Notes: generated by a model not told the origin, from the letters alone. 56,027 bases of DNA from Gemmatimonadaceae bacterium (GCA_035533015.1 DATLUQ010000054.1:1-56027), one strand, 5' to 3'; counted from the first letter of the stretch, positions 27,274 through 37,206 are shown. A program made the numbers and translations.

Positions 27274-27983
27274 TGAACGAGTGTCCCCTCGCGCTCCCCG
27301 CGCACGGCACGCGCGATCGCGCCAGGTCGATGAATGTTGAGAACGATGAGCGGCAGCCGATTCTCCTTGCAGAGCGTGACCGCCGTCTGGTCCATCACCT
27401 TCAGCTCCTCGATCATCACGTCCCGGTAGCTGATCTCCTCATACAGCGTGGCGTGGGGATCGGTCTTGGGATCGGCCGAATACACGCCGTCCACGTTCGT
27501 CGCCTTGATGATCACGTCGGCCTTGATCTGGATGGCGCGGAGGACGGCAGCCGTATCGGTGGAAAAATAGGGATTCCCGGTGCCCGCGGCAAAGATCACG
27601 CTGCGCCCCTTCTCGAAGTGGCGCAGGGCGCGCCGCCGGATGTACGGCTCCGCGAGCTCCTCCATCCGGATGGCGGTCATGACCCGGGTGGCCATGCCCT
27701 TGCGCTCGAGCACGTCCTGCACGGCGAGGGCGTTGATCACGGTGCCCAACATCCCCATGTAGTCGGCCGTGACGCGGTCCATTCCCATCTTGGAGAGGAT
27801 GGTGCCGCGCACGAAGTTCCCGCCGCCGATCACCATGCCGACCGTCGTCCCGAGCCCGATGACCGCGACCACCTCATCGGCCAGCCGGTCGATGGTCTCG
27901 AAGTCAAAGCCGAACCCCGCCTTTCCGGCAAGGGCCTCGCCCGAGAGCTTGATCAGGACGCGCGGATAGCGGAGTTCGGCCAT
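27270..27983 (-). CDS. pyrH: UMP kinase
   Basis: Bacterial amino-acid-kinase-fold UMP kinase, 237 residues. N-terminal RVLIKLSGEALAG, GGGNFVRG, the DYMGMLGTVINALA block, and FAAGTGNPYFSTDTAA. It is 5 bases after tsf, in the conserved rpsB-tsf-pyrH-frr order. Confidence 0.97.
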   Translation of the reverse strand: MAELRYPRVLIKLSGEALAGKAGFGFDFETIDRLADEVVAVIGLGTTVGMVIGGGNFVRGTILSKMGMDRVTADYMGMLGTVINALAVQDVLERKGMATRVMTAIRMEELAEPYIRRRALRHFEKGRSVIFAAGTGNPYFSTDTAAVLRAIQIKADVIIKATNVDGVYSADPKTDPHATLYEEISYRDVMIEELKVMDQTAVTLCKENRLPLIVLNIHRPGAIARAVRGEREGTLVQ

Positions 27984-27988
27984 GGCGT

Positions 27989-28588
27989 TCAGACCTCGCC
28001 GAGTTGGAAGCGCACGAAGCGGCGGACCTGGATGTTCTCGCCCGTCTTCGCGGAAACTTCCTTGACGAGGTCGCCGATCGTCTTCTTCGGCTCGCGCACC
28101 CAGGGCTGAGCGAGCAGCGTCGCGTCCTTGTAGAACGCTTCGATCTTGCCGTCGACGATCTTCTGGATCATGGCCTCGGGCTTGCCCGACGCACGCGTCT
28201 GTTCTTCGGCGATGCGGCGCTCCGACGCGATCGTCTCGGGCGGGATGCCGTCCTTGTCCACGGCCAGCGGAGCGGCCGCGGCGATGTGCTCGGCGAGCGA
28301 GCGGGCGAGGTCCTTGAAGTCGTCGGTGCGCGCCACGAAGTCCGTCTCGCAGTTCAGCTCGACGAGCGTGGCCAGCTTGCCGTTGTGGTGAAGGTAGTGG
28401 CCGATGATCCCTTCGCTGGTCGTGCGGCCGGAGCGTTTCTCGGCCTTGGCGACGCCACGTTTGCGGAGGTTCTCGACCGCCAGGTTGATGTCCCCCGACG
28501 TCTCTTCCAGGGCCTTCTTGCAGTCCATCATCCCCGCGCCGGTGCGCTGGCGCAGTTCCTGGACGTCTTTTGCGGTGATCGTTGCCAT
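27989..28588 (-). CDS. tsf: Elongation factor Ts, short form
   Basis: Nucleotide exchange factor for EF-Tu. 199 residues from the ATG at 28588; close to the Thermus protein (about 196) and much shorter than the 283 of Escherichia coli, so most of the second core subdomain is missing. ITAKDVQELRQRTGAGMMDC and KKALEETSGD form the N-terminal UBA-like region, and VELNCETDFVARTDDF is the core signature. A leader of about 119 bases with a terminator-like hairpin separates it from rpsB. Confidence 0.96.
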   Translation of the reverse strand: MATITAKDVQELRQRTGAGMMDCKKALEETSGDINLAVENLRKRGVAKAEKRSGRTTSEGIIGHYLHHNGKLATLVELNCETDFVARTDDFKDLARSLAEHIAAAAPLAVDKDGIPPETIASERRIAEEQTRASGKPEAMIQKIVDGKIEAFYKDATLLAQPWVREPKKTIGDLVKEVSAKTGENIQVRRFVRFQLGEV

Positions 28589-28618
28589 GTCTGCTTCCGT
28601 CCTAACGGTCTGAGTCGT

Positions 28619-28648
28619 GGAAACGCCGCCAGCGGAAGCCGGCGGCGT
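28619..28648 (-). terminator. Attenuator-like hairpin between rpsB and tsf
   Basis: Minus strand: ACGCCGCC (28648-28641) pairs perfectly with GGCGGCGT (28630-28623), loop of 10, followed by TTTCC. The T-run is short, so it probably lets part of the transcription through from rpsB into tsf rather than terminating fully. Confidence 0.5.
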
Positions 28649-28707
28649 CTGTCGAAGGTACTGCGGCAGGCGCCGCAACCGCGCGGCCGGGGGCCGCCGA
28701 TCGGGAG

Positions 28708-29619
<912 letters not shown>

Positions 29620-29778
29620 GGTGCGAGACTTCCCGTGACTGTGGTTGTGATCGTCCGCTTCCGTCAACGCCCACCGCGAACCGGCGAACCGGCACCCGCG
29701 AGGGCTCAGAAAGCGTGTGAGATGAACTACCCGCCAACCGCGCCGGCAGGGGCCGCGAGGGCCGCCGCCGGCAATCGG

Positions 29779-30174
29779 TTAGCGCTTGCTGAACTGGAAC
29801 CGCTTGCGTGCCTTGGGACGACCCGGCTTCTTGCGCTCCACGGCCCGCGCATCGCGCGTGAGAAGGCCCAGGTCGCGAAGCTTGCGGCGGTGCTCCTCGT
29901 CGATCTTGACGAGGGCGCGGGCCACCGCGAGTCGGAGCGCGCCGGCTTGGCCGTTCTGGCCGCCGCCTTCGCACTTCGCCTTGACGTCGAAGCGGCCGAG
30001 CGTGTCGGTCGCCGTGAACGGCTGCTGGATGGCCGACACCAGCGTCGGCCGCGGGAAGAAGTCGCCGAGCGTGCGCCCGTTGACGTCCCACTTGCCCGAA
30101 CCGGGCTTGAGGTAGACGCGGCACACCGCCTCTTTGCGGCGGCCGATCGCGTGGATCGTGGTCGTGTCGGCCAT
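29779..30174 (-). CDS. rpsI: 30S ribosomal protein S9
   Basis: 131 residues. IHAIGRRKEAVCRVYLKPGSG at the start, GGGQNGQAGALRLAVARAL in the middle, and the basic C-terminus ending KKPGRPKARKRFQFSKR, whose tail reaches the ribosomal P site. Start overlaps the rplM stop by one base (TAATG). A GC-rich inverted repeat built on GCCGGC (29742-29772) follows the stop but lacks a T-tract. Confidence 0.97.
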   Translation of the reverse strand: MADTTTIHAIGRRKEAVCRVYLKPGSGKWDVNGRTLGDFFPRPTLVSAIQQPFTATDTLGRFDVKAKCEGGGQNGQAGALRLAVARALVKIDEEHRRKLRDLGLLTRDARAVERKKPGRPKARKRFQFSKR

Positions 30175-30623
30175 TACTTCGTCTCGCTCTGCTTGAAGGT
30201 GAGCGGCGTCGGCTGCTGCGCCACGTGCGGGTGATCGGCGCCGGCATAGACGCGCAACTTGCGACGCAGGACCTGGCGCCCCAGTGCGGTCTTGGGGAGC
30301 ATCCCGTGCACCGCCTTCTCGATCACGCGCTCGGGGTGCTTGGCCAGCATGCTCGCAAACGGCGTGTGCCGCTCGTGGCCCATGTACCCGGTGTGCGCGA
30401 AGTACGTCTTCTGTTCGGCCTTGCGGCCCGTGACCTTCACCTTGGATGCATTGATCACGATGACGTTGTCACCGGTATCCATGTGCGGCGTGAAGATCGG
30501 CTTGTGTTTGCCGCGGATGACCTTCGCGACCTCGGAGGCGAGGCGCCCGAGGATCATCCCCTCGGCATCCACGATGAACCACCGCTGCTCGATGTCGCGC
30601 GGGGTGGCGCTGAACGTCTTCAT
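30174..30623 (-). CDS. rplM: 50S ribosomal protein L13
   Basis: 149 residues. Characteristic blocks: [41 protein letters not shown], and [20 protein letters not shown], then [11 protein letters not shown]. It begins the rplM-rpsI pair and has a clear promoter 96 bases upstream of its ATG. Confidence 0.97.
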   Translation of the reverse strand: MKTFSATPRDIEQRWFIVDAEGMILGRLASEVAKVIRGKHKPIFTPHMDTGDNVIVINASKVKVTGRKAEQKTYFAHTGYMGHERHTPFASMLAKHPERVIEKAVHGMLPKTALGRQVLRRKLRVYAGADHPHVAQQPTPLTFKQSETK

Positions 30624-30718
30624 TGACTGCCCTGACGTGCGATGTGGGTGCTGCGCCTCACCGGTGCGGGTTGCAACCCGGGTCTCGGCCGCCGTAACGG
30701 CGTTTTGTACAGACTTGT

Positions 30719-30747
30719 AAGCTACGCAAGCACTTAGCGCCTGTCAA
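30719..30747 (-). promoter_or_regulatory. rplM-rpsI promoter
   Basis: Minus strand: TTGACA (30747-30742), 17-base spacer, TAGCTT (30724-30719). Predicted start near 30712, leader about 88 bases. The -10 and next base (TAGCTTA) are the same as at the rpsA promoter. Confidence 0.65.
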
Positions 30748-30752
30748 CGCGG

Positions 30753-31991
30753 TCACTCACTCGCGACATCCCCGGCTCCCGGCTCGAACACCACCCCGCG
30801 TGCTTCCGGACCCACTGCCGTCAGGAACGCGATGGCCACCGCCATGATGGCGGCCACGATGGCCAGCGCCGTTCCATAGTCTCCGCCGCGTCGCTCGGCA
30901 ATCGAGGCCTGGATGATCGCGTTGCCCGAGGCGAGGAAGTTCCCGAGCTGGTAGGCAAATCCCGGGAAAGTGCCGCGGACCTCGTTGGGGGAGAGTTCAT
31001 TGAGGTGCGCCGGAATCACCCCCCACGCCCCCTGCACCGCCACCTGCATGAAGAAGGCGCCCACGGCCAGAAGCATCGGACCGCCGGCCAGACTCCAGAG
31101 CGGGATGATCAGGAGCCCGAACAGCGACGCGAGAACAATCGCCGTTCGGCGTCCGATCCGCTCCGAGAGCGTCCCGAAGAAGATGCCGCCCATGATGGCC
31201 CCGACGTTGGCCACGATCGCGATCAGACTCACCGTTCCGGTGCTGAAGTGGTGCTGCGCCTGGAGGAACGTGGGATAAAGATCCTGTGTGCCGTGGCTGA
31301 AGAAGTTGAACGCCGTCATCAGCACCACGACGTACAGGAAGAGCTTCCAGTTCTGGGCCACCGACTCCATCAGGCTTCGCTTGGGCCGCTCGCGCAGCTT
31401 GGTCCACACCGGCGACTCTTCGACGTTGCGGCGGATGTACATGACGAGCAGCGCGGGCATGACCCCTACGGCAAACATGCCGCGCCACCCGATGCGGTCG
31501 AACAGCAGCCCATACACCACGGCGGCCAGCAGATAGCCGAAGGCGTAGCCTTCCTGGAGAATACCCGATACGAGTCCGCGCGCCTTGGCGGGAATCGATT
31601 CCATGACCAGCGACGCCCCGATCCCCCATTCACCGCCCATTGCGAAGCCGAATGCCGCGCGGAGCACCATCAGCACGACGAGAGACGGCGCGAACGCCGA
31701 GGCGAGTTCGAGCACGCTGAACAGCAGGATGTCGATCATCAGGATCGGCCGGCGGCCATAGCGGTCGGCCAGCAAGCCGAACGCGAGGGCGCCGAGGGGA
31801 CGCATGGCGAGGGTCAGCGTCACCGCCACGGCGACCGTCTTCACATCGGTGCCGAACTCCTGCGCGATGGCGCGGAGCATGAACATCATGAGGAAGAAGT
31901 CGAACGCGTCCAGAGTCCAGCCGAGGAAGCTGGCCAGGAACGCACTGCGCTGCCGCCGGTCGAGCTGCGCCAACTCGGTGAACACACCCAT
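30753..31991 (-). CDS. MFS carboxylate:proton symporter (Jen1/SHS-like)
   Basis: 412 residues with 12 predicted membrane segments and the MFS loop motif GLLADRYGRRP at 72-82. Residues 229-241 read NFFSHGTQDLYPT, which fits NxxSHxS/TQDxxxT, the signature of the Jen1 lactate/pyruvate permease group in the sialate:H+ symporter family. A short-chain monocarboxylate such as lactate or pyruvate is therefore the best guess for substrate; sialate or another organic acid remains possible. GGAGG lies about 9 bases before the ATG. It is divergent from the phosphate operon and not obviously part of it. Confidence 0.85.
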   Translation of the reverse strand: MGVFTELAQLDRRQRSAFLASFLGWTLDAFDFFLMMFMLRAIAQEFGTDVKTVAVAVTLTLAMRPLGALAFGLLADRYGRRPILMIDILLFSVLELASAFAPSLVVLMVLRAAFGFAMGGEWGIGASLVMESIPAKARGLVSGILQEGYAFGYLLAAVVYGLLFDRIGWRGMFAVGVMPALLVMYIRRNVEESPVWTKLRERPKRSLMESVAQNWKLFLYVVVLMTAFNFFSHGTQDLYPTFLQAQHHFSTGTVSLIAIVANVGAIMGGIFFGTLSERIGRRTAIVLASLFGLLIIPLWSLAGGPMLLAVGAFFMQVAVQGAWGVIPAHLNELSPNEVRGTFPGFAYQLGNFLASGNAIIQASIAERRGGDYGTALAIVAAIMAVAIAFLTAVGPEARGVVFEPGAGDVASE

Positions 31992-32014
31992 GCGGGCCTC
32001 CAGGAGACGGCGCC

Positions 32015-32043
32015 AGCGTAGCCCCCGACACGCGCGCCGTCAA
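32015..32043 (-). promoter_or_regulatory. MFS gene promoter
   Basis: Minus strand: TTGACG (32043-32038), 17-base spacer, TACGCT (32020-32015). The leader to the ATG at 31991 would be about 17 bases and contain the GGAGG ribosome binding site. Confidence 0.45.
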
Positions 32044-32116
32044 TGAAGCGCGCCGATTCTCGCCGTCGGGAGGGACGCCGCCGGACGCCGGAGCGGCGCC
32101 ACGGTGCCCGGGGGCC

Positions 32117-32150
32117 TTTACCCGGCCGTTACGAACCCCGACCGGCATCG
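32117..32150 (+). promoter_or_regulatory. PHO-box-like promoter of the porin-pst operon
   Basis: TTTACC (32117-32122) and GTTACG (32128-32133) form a direct repeat with an 11-base period, the spacing of PhoB/PhoP half-sites. CATCGT at 32145-32150, 11 bases further, could serve as -10. The same arrangement, TTACnCGGCCGTTAC, recurs upstream of pstC. No phoB or phoR is in the window, so the regulator is inferred. Confidence 0.5.
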
Positions 32151-32238
32151 TGACAGGCGCCGCCTACGCTTCACGACGCAGGGTCGGACCCGCCGCCCCT
32201 GCGTCGCTCACCCGCATCCATTCTTCCTGCGAGCACAC

Positions 32239-33339
32239 ATGCGATTCCTCTCTCGTCTGGCCACCGCGCTTGCTCTCGTCGCCGTCGGCGCGACCGGCGC
32301 CGCAGCGCAAGCCGCGTCCGGTACTCCGCTCAAGTTCTCGGGCGTCCTCTTTCTCGATTGGCAGAACGGCGGTACAAAGGCGCAGCGCGCGATGAACAAG
32401 TTCGATCTCACGCGCGCGTACCTGAACTTCATGATGCCTGCCGGGGACAATGTCACGATCCGCGTTACGACGGATGTGCTCCAGAACACCGCTCCGGGCA
32501 CGTACTACGCCGGTTGGACGGCGCGCATGAAATACGCCTTCATGGAGTGGTCGGCGTGGAAGGACACGGGCAAGGACCCGGCGGCGCTCACCCTGCGGTT
32601 CGGACTCACGCAGACGCCCGAGATCGACATGATGGAGAGCTTCTGGCAGCGAGGCATCACCAACACGCCGATTGACTACCTCGGGTTCGTACCGTCGTCC
32701 GACATCGGTGCCGTGGCCATCGTCACGCTCCCCGGGAAGCAGGGGCAGATCATGGCGGGGGTATACAACGGCAGCGGCTACGGCGCGGCGGAGACCAACC
32801 GGTTCAAGGACGCGAGCGCCCGCCTGAGTTGGACCCCGTTGGCGAGTTCCAGCGACGCCGGGATCTTTCAGACGCTGGCGATCAGCCCGTACTACTGGAA
32901 GGGGTACAACACGAACGCGTTCGACGCCAACGCCGCAGGGTTGCAGAAGGATCGTTGGGGCCTGCACGTGGGGATCAAGGATCCGCGGTTGACCGTCGTG
33001 GGCGAGTACGACAGCCGCACCGACGGCACGAATTCGACCACCAATGCGAACATCACGACGACCACGGGAGCGGTCACGTCGGCGTTCACGATCGTGCGGC
33101 CACTCGCGTTCATCAACGGCACGAAGACCGACCCGTGGTCGCTAGTGCTGCGCGCCGACCAGTACAAACCGAACAACAGCGTTGCCGCCTACCAGCGTTA
33201 CCTCATCGGTGGGGTGGGCTACGACATCAGCAGCAAGGCGACGGTCTACGCCGATTTCCAGGACGTCGAGGGGCACAACTACACCGCCAACGCGCCGGAC
33301 TCGAAGGCGTTCTACTTTCATTTCGTGATCGGCTTCTAA
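32239..33339 (+). CDS. Outer-membrane beta-barrel porin, probably phosphate-related
   Basis: 366 residues from the ATG at 32239. A signal peptide of about 23 residues (RFLSRLATALALVAVGATG, cleavage near AAAQA). The rest alternates polar and hydrophobic residues as in a beta-barrel and ends in Phe, the usual outer-membrane signal (FVIGF). It looks like a porin of the OprP/OprO or general porin fold; I cannot name the family precisely. Position directly before pstS and behind a PHO-box-like site suggests phosphate entry through the outer membrane. The open frame extends further upstream, but the signal peptide fixes the start. Confidence 0.78.
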   Translation: MRFLSRLATALALVAVGATGAAAQAASGTPLKFSGVLFLDWQNGGTKAQRAMNKFDLTRAYLNFMMPAGDNVTIRVTTDVLQNTAPGTYYAGWTARMKYAFMEWSAWKDTGKDPAALTLRFGLTQTPEIDMMESFWQRGITNTPIDYLGFVPSSDIGAVAIVTLPGKQGQIMAGVYNGSGYGAAETNRFKDASARLSWTPLASSSDAGIFQTLAISPYYWKGYNTNAFDANAAGLQKDRWGLHVGIKDPRLTVVGEYDSRTDGTNSTTNANITTTTGAVTSAFTIVRPLAFINGTKTDPWSLVLRADQYKPNNSVAAYQRYLIGGVGYDISSKATVYADFQDVEGHNYTANAPDSKAFYFHFVIGF

Positions 33340-33371
33340 TCACAACAACGCACACCGAGGAGCACCGAACC

Positions 33372-34397
33372 ATGAAGCGTTTTCTCCTGGCAGCAGCCGC
33401 TCTCCTCGTCGGCGTCACCGCCGGCGCGCAGGGCGCAGACCTCACGGGCGCGGGCTCGACGTTTGCCCAACCCATCTATTCCAAGTGGGCGAATGCGTAC
33501 GCCGCCAAGACGGGCATCAAGATCAACTACCAGTCCATCGGATCCGGCGGCGGCATCCAGCAGCTCTCCGAATTGACCGTCGATTTCGGCGCCACCGACG
33601 CCCCGATGACCGATGAGCAGCTCGCGCAGGTCAAGGGCGGCCCGATCTTCCACATTCCGACGGTGATCGGAGCGGTGGCGATCAGCTACAACCTGCCGAC
33701 CGTCCACGTGCCGCTCAAGATGGACGGCCCTCTGCTCGCCGACATCTATCTCGGCAAGATCACGAAGTGGAACGACGCGCGAATCCAGAAGCTGAATCCG
33801 GGCGTGAACCTTCCCAACGACGATATCCTGGTCGTCCACCGTTCCGAGGGCAGCGGCACGACGTACATCGTGACCGACTATCTATCGCACGTCAGCCCGG
33901 AATGGGCCAAGGGCCCAGGCAAGAGCATCTCGATCGAGTGGCCCGTGGGCATCGGGGCCAAGGGCACCGAGGGCGTGGCCGGTCAGATCAAGCAGGTCGT
34001 CGGGGCGATCGGCTACGTTGAGCTCGCGTACGCGACCCTCAACCACCTGCCGTATGCCCTCATGAAGAACGCCGACGGCACGGCCTATCTGGCCCCGTCG
34101 CTCGAAGGCGCGACGAATGCCGCGGCCGGCACGGCGGCGAGGCTGCCCAAGTCCACGGATTTCCGGATCTCGATCGTGAACGCGCCCGGGGCCAAGTCGT
34201 ACCCGATCTCCTCGTTCACCTGGATCGTGCTCTACAAGAACCAGTCGAACGCCGTGAAGGGGAAGAAGCTGCTCGACTTCCTTCGGTGGGCGATCAACAG
34301 CGGCGAGGGGATGGCCGAGTCGCTGCAGTACGCCCCGATGCCCAAGAACATGCAGACGATGGTGCTGGCGCGCCTGAACGAGGTGACGCTGAAGTAG
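33372..34397 (+). CDS. pstS: Phosphate-binding periplasmic protein PstS
   Basis: 341 residues with an N-terminal signal peptide (about 1-22). Phosphate-pocket motifs GAGSTFAQPIYSKWA near 27, IGSGGGIQQL near 57, FGATDAPM near 74 and HRSEGSGTTYI near 157 match PstS. It delivers phosphate to PstCA. GAGGAGC before the ATG is a good ribosome binding site. It lies 32 bases after the porin. Confidence 0.97.
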   Translation: MKRFLLAAAALLVGVTAGAQGADLTGAGSTFAQPIYSKWANAYAAKTGIKINYQSIGSGGGIQQLSELTVDFGATDAPMTDEQLAQVKGGPIFHIPTVIGAVAISYNLPTVHVPLKMDGPLLADIYLGKITKWNDARIQKLNPGVNLPNDDILVVHRSEGSGTTYIVTDYLSHVSPEWAKGPGKSISIEWPVGIGAKGTEGVAGQIKQVVGAIGYVELAYATLNHLPYALMKNADGTAYLAPSLEGATNAAAGTAARLPKSTDFRISIVNAPGAKSYPISSFTWIVLYKNQSNAVKGKKLLDFLRWAINSGEGMAESLQYAPMPKNMQTMVLARLNEVTLK

Positions 34398-34409
34398 CCG
34401 ATCAGGGGT

Positions 34410-34442
34410 GTTACACGGCCGTTACAGAGCGGTCAGCATGTT
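34410..34442 (+). promoter_or_regulatory. Second PHO-box-like site, upstream of pstC
   Basis: GTTACA (34410-34415) and GTTACA (34421-34426) are perfect repeats with an 11-base period, and CATGTT (34437-34442) lies 10 bases on as a possible -10. It closely resembles the site before the porin and would give pstCAB-phoU a promoter of their own. Confidence 0.5.
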
Positions 34443-34467
34443 GTGGTTCCGGACGGCGAGCCTTCAC

Positions 34468-34498
34468 GTTCACTTAGGATGCTGCACCTAAGGCGAAC
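34468..34498 (+). terminator. Hairpin between pstS and pstC
   Basis: GTTC-A-CTTAGG-A-TGC can pair with GCA-CCTAAG-GC-GAAC, a long interrupted stem around a very small loop. There is no T-tract. Between a highly expressed binding-protein gene and its permease genes, such a stem commonly protects the upstream mRNA 3' end or attenuates transcription. Confidence 0.45.
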
Positions 34499-34546
34499 GT
34501 GGAGGCTCTGCCGTTGGAACATTCCGAAGGGTCCGAGGATGTCACG

Positions 34547-35488
34547 ATGTCTCGGGCCGCGCCGCACATGGCCGGGGCCGTCGTGGGCGACCGGATCTAC
34601 CGGTGGCTGACGACGCTCGCCGCCCTCATGGTCCCGGCCCTTCTGCTGTTCATCGGGATCGAGGTATTCATCGCCGGATGGCCGGCGTTCCGCCTCGCTG
34701 GATTCTCGTTCTTCACGACGAGCCGCTGGGACCCCGTCCACAGCGTGTTCGGCGCGGCGCCGGCGATCTTCGGCACGCTCGTCTCGTCTGCCATCGCGCT
34801 GCTGATCGCCACCCCCCTCGCGGTCGGGGCCGCGGTCTTCCTGGCCGAACTCGCGCCGCGGTGGCTGCGCCAGCCGATGTCGTTCCTCGTCGACCTGCTC
34901 GCCGCGATCCCGAGCGTGGTGTACGGGCTGTGGGGGATCTTCGTGCTCGCGCCGATGATGCGGCAACACATCGCGCCGTTCATCAAAGAGACCCTTCATC
35001 TGGGGAACCTCCCGATCTTCAGCGGACCGGTATACGGGCCCGGCATGCTGACGGCGGGCATCATTCTCGCCATCATGGTCCTGCCGTACATCTCCGCGGT
35101 CACGCGGGAGGTCCTGATGGCCGTGCCGCGCTCGCAGCGCGAGGCGGCGCTGGCCCTCGGCGCCACGAAATGGGAGATGATCCGCGATGCGGTGATTCCG
35201 GGCGCGCGCTCCGGGATCGTGGGCGGGATCGTCCTCGGGCTGGGGCGCGCGCTGGGCGAGACGATGGCGGTCACGATGGTAATCGGGAATACTCCGAAGA
35301 TCTCGGCGTCGGTGTTCGCCACCGGCTACACCATGGCATCCATCATCGCCAATGAATTCAACGAGGCCGTGAGCAATGAGCACGCCTCGGCCCTGATGGC
35401 CGTGGGCGCGTCGCTGATGGTCATCACCTTGGTGGTCAACATCATCGCCCGGTGGCTGGTGGCCCGCGTGGGGGCGCGCGCCGCATGA
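34547..35488 (+). CDS. pstC: Phosphate ABC transporter permease PstC
   Basis: 313 residues from the ATG at 34547, chosen because GAGGAT lies 9 bases upstream. GTG at 34499 and TTG at 34514 (with GGAGG 8 bases before it) are alternatives adding up to 16 residues. Six hydrophobic segments; the inner-membrane permease motif EAALALGATKWEMIRDAVIPGARSG (residues about 195-220, the EAA loop) contacts the ATPase. ATGA overlap with pstA. Confidence 0.95.
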   Translation: MSRAAPHMAGAVVGDRIYRWLTTLAALMVPALLLFIGIEVFIAGWPAFRLAGFSFFTTSRWDPVHSVFGAAPAIFGTLVSSAIALLIATPLAVGAAVFLAELAPRWLRQPMSFLVDLLAAIPSVVYGLWGIFVLAPMMRQHIAPFIKETLHLGNLPIFSGPVYGPGMLTAGIILAIMVLPYISAVTREVLMAVPRSQREAALALGATKWEMIRDAVIPGARSGIVGGIVLGLGRALGETMAVTMVIGNTPKISASVFATGYTMASIIANEFNEAVSNEHASALMAVGASLMVITLVVNIIARWLVARVGARAA

Positions 35489-36324
35489 TTCGCCGAAAGA
35501 TCGCCAACGTGGTGATGCTCGCGCTGATGTGGCTGGCAGCGGCGCTGGTGCTGCTGCCCCTGGTGCTGATCCTCGGACGCCTCATCGTCCAGGGCGCATC
35601 TTCCCTCAACGGCGACTTCTTCACCAAGATGCCCCTCCCACCGGGGAGCACCGGCGGCGGAATGGCGAATAGCATCGCCGGCACGCTGGTGCTCCTGCTC
35701 ATCGCGTCCGTCGCCGGCCTGCCCGTGGGAGTCGGCGCCGGGATCTATCTCGCCGAGCACCGCTCGGCCAAGACCGCCAGCGTCGTGCGGTTTCTGGCCG
35801 ACGTGCTGAATGGCGTGCCGTCGATCGTGGTGGGCATCTTCGCGTGGGAGATTCTCGTCAAGCCGCTGCACCACTTCTCCGCGCTGTCCGGCGGGATCGC
35901 GCTCGGAGCGATGATGATCCCGCTCACGGCGCGGACCACGGAGGAGATGATCCGCACGGTCCCGAATTCGCTGCGCGAGGCGGCGCTCGCGCTCGGCTAC
36001 ACGAATTGGCGGACCTCGCTGTCCATCGTCACGCGGACCGCGCTGCCCGGCATCGTCACCGGCGCTCTCGTTGCGTTGGCGCGCGTAGCCGGTGAGACGG
36101 CCCCGCTCCTGTTCACCGCGCTCGGAAATAATTTCTGGTCGCTCCGCTTGTCGCAGCCGATCGACGCGCTGCCCCTGCGGCTGTTCCTCTACGCCACCAG
36201 CCCGTACGACGACTGGAACCGCCAGGCATGGGCCGGCGCTCTGGTGCTGATCGCGCTCGTACTCATCATCGGCATCGCGGCGCGCTACGCGGCGCGTCCG
36301 AGATTCGGAAAGGCGGTGGACTAG
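35485..36324 (+). CDS. pstA: Phosphate ABC transporter permease PstA
   Basis: 279 residues from the ATG at 35485, overlapping the pstC stop (ATGA). Six membrane segments; EAA loop [14 protein letters not shown] near 170, and the [16 protein letters not shown] motif typical of PstA. Forms the membrane channel with PstC. The stop is directly followed by the pstB1 ATG. Confidence 0.96.
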   Translation: MIRRKIANVVMLALMWLAAALVLLPLVLILGRLIVQGASSLNGDFFTKMPLPPGSTGGGMANSIAGTLVLLLIASVAGLPVGVGAGIYLAEHRSAKTASVVRFLADVLNGVPSIVVGIFAWEILVKPLHHFSALSGGIALGAMMIPLTARTTEEMIRTVPNSLREAALALGYTNWRTSLSIVTRTALPGIVTGALVALARVAGETAPLLFTALGNNFWSLRLSQPIDALPLRLFLYATSPYDDWNRQAWAGALVLIALVLIIGIAARYAARPRFGKAVD

Positions 36325-37206
36325 ATGACGGCTCCGACGCCATTCCAGACGCCGATGCCTCTTCCGGCACCCTCCCAGTTGCCCACGTCGCGGCCGATCG
36401 CCACGACGGTGCGCGCTCCGCAGCCGATGGAGGAGCCGGGCAAGGTCCTGCTCGACATTTCGGGGCTGAATGCCTACTTCGGGGCGCTGCATGCCGTGCG
36501 CAACGTGACGCTCGGGTTCCGGGAGCGCGAAGTCACGGCGATCATCGGCCCGTCGGGGTGCGGCAAGTCCACCTTGCTGCGTTGCCTGAATCGGATGCAC
36601 GAGACGGTACCTCTTGCGCGGGTCACCGGCCGCATCGAATTCCACGGCCAGGACCTGTACGCCCCCGAAGTGAATCCGATCGAGGTGCGGCGCCACATCG
36701 GCATGGTGTTCCAGCGCCCCACCCCGTTCCCCACGCTCAGCATCCGCGACAACGTATCGGCCGGACTGCGCACGGTGAGCCGCGGCCGGCGGCCGCCCAA
36801 GGCGGAAGTCGAACGTATCGTGGAGCAGGCCCTGCGCGCCGCCGCCCTGTGGGACGAGGTGAAGGACCGGCTCGACACGAGCGCCGTGGGCATTTCCGGC
36901 GGACAACAACAGCGGCTGTGCATCGCCCGCGCCCTGGCCACATCGCCATCGGTGCTCCTCCTCGACGAGCCCACCGCCTCGCTCGACCCTCTCAGCACGC
37001 AGAAGATCGAGGAACTGGTATACGCCCTCCGCACGAAGGTCACCGTCATCATCGTGACCCACAACATGCAGCAGGCGGCCCGGGTGTCCGACCGTACGGC
37101 GTTCATGCTCGACGGCGAACTGGTGGAAGTGGCGCCCACGGACAAGCTGTTCACGACGCCCTCCGATCCGCGCACGGAAGCCTACGTCACCGGACGGTTC
37201 GGATGA
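36325..37206 (+). CDS. pstB1: Phosphate ABC transporter ATPase, copy 1
   Basis: 293 residues. About 40 residues of Pro/Thr-rich N-terminal extension precede the ATPase. Walker [10 protein letters not shown] (75-83), Q-loop VFQRPTPFP, signature SGGQQQR, Walker [13 protein letters not shown]-loop VTHN. It is immediately followed, with an ATGA overlap, by a second pstB, so the transporter may use a PstB heterodimer, or the copies may be alternative subunits. Confidence 0.95.
   Translation: MTAPTPFQTPMPLPAPSQLPTSRPIATTVRAPQPMEEPGKVLLDISGLNAYFGALHAVRNVTLGFREREVTAIIGPSGCGKSTLLRCLNRMHETVPLARVTGRIEFHGQDLYAPEVNPIEVRRHIGMVFQRPTPFPTLSIRDNVSAGLRTVSRGRRPPKAEVERIVEQALRAAALWDEVKDRLDTSAVGISGGQQQRLCIARALATSPSVLLLDEPTASLDPLSTQKIEELVYALRTKVTVIIVTHNMQQAARVSDRTAFMLDGELVEVAPTDKLFTTPSDPRTEAYVTGRFG

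Noticed and set aside
36228-37202. Upstream extension of pstB2 across pstB1
   Set aside because: The frame is open, but PstB2 homology starts at the ATG at 37203, which forms the usual ATGA junction. The extra 325 codons are out-of-frame pstB1.
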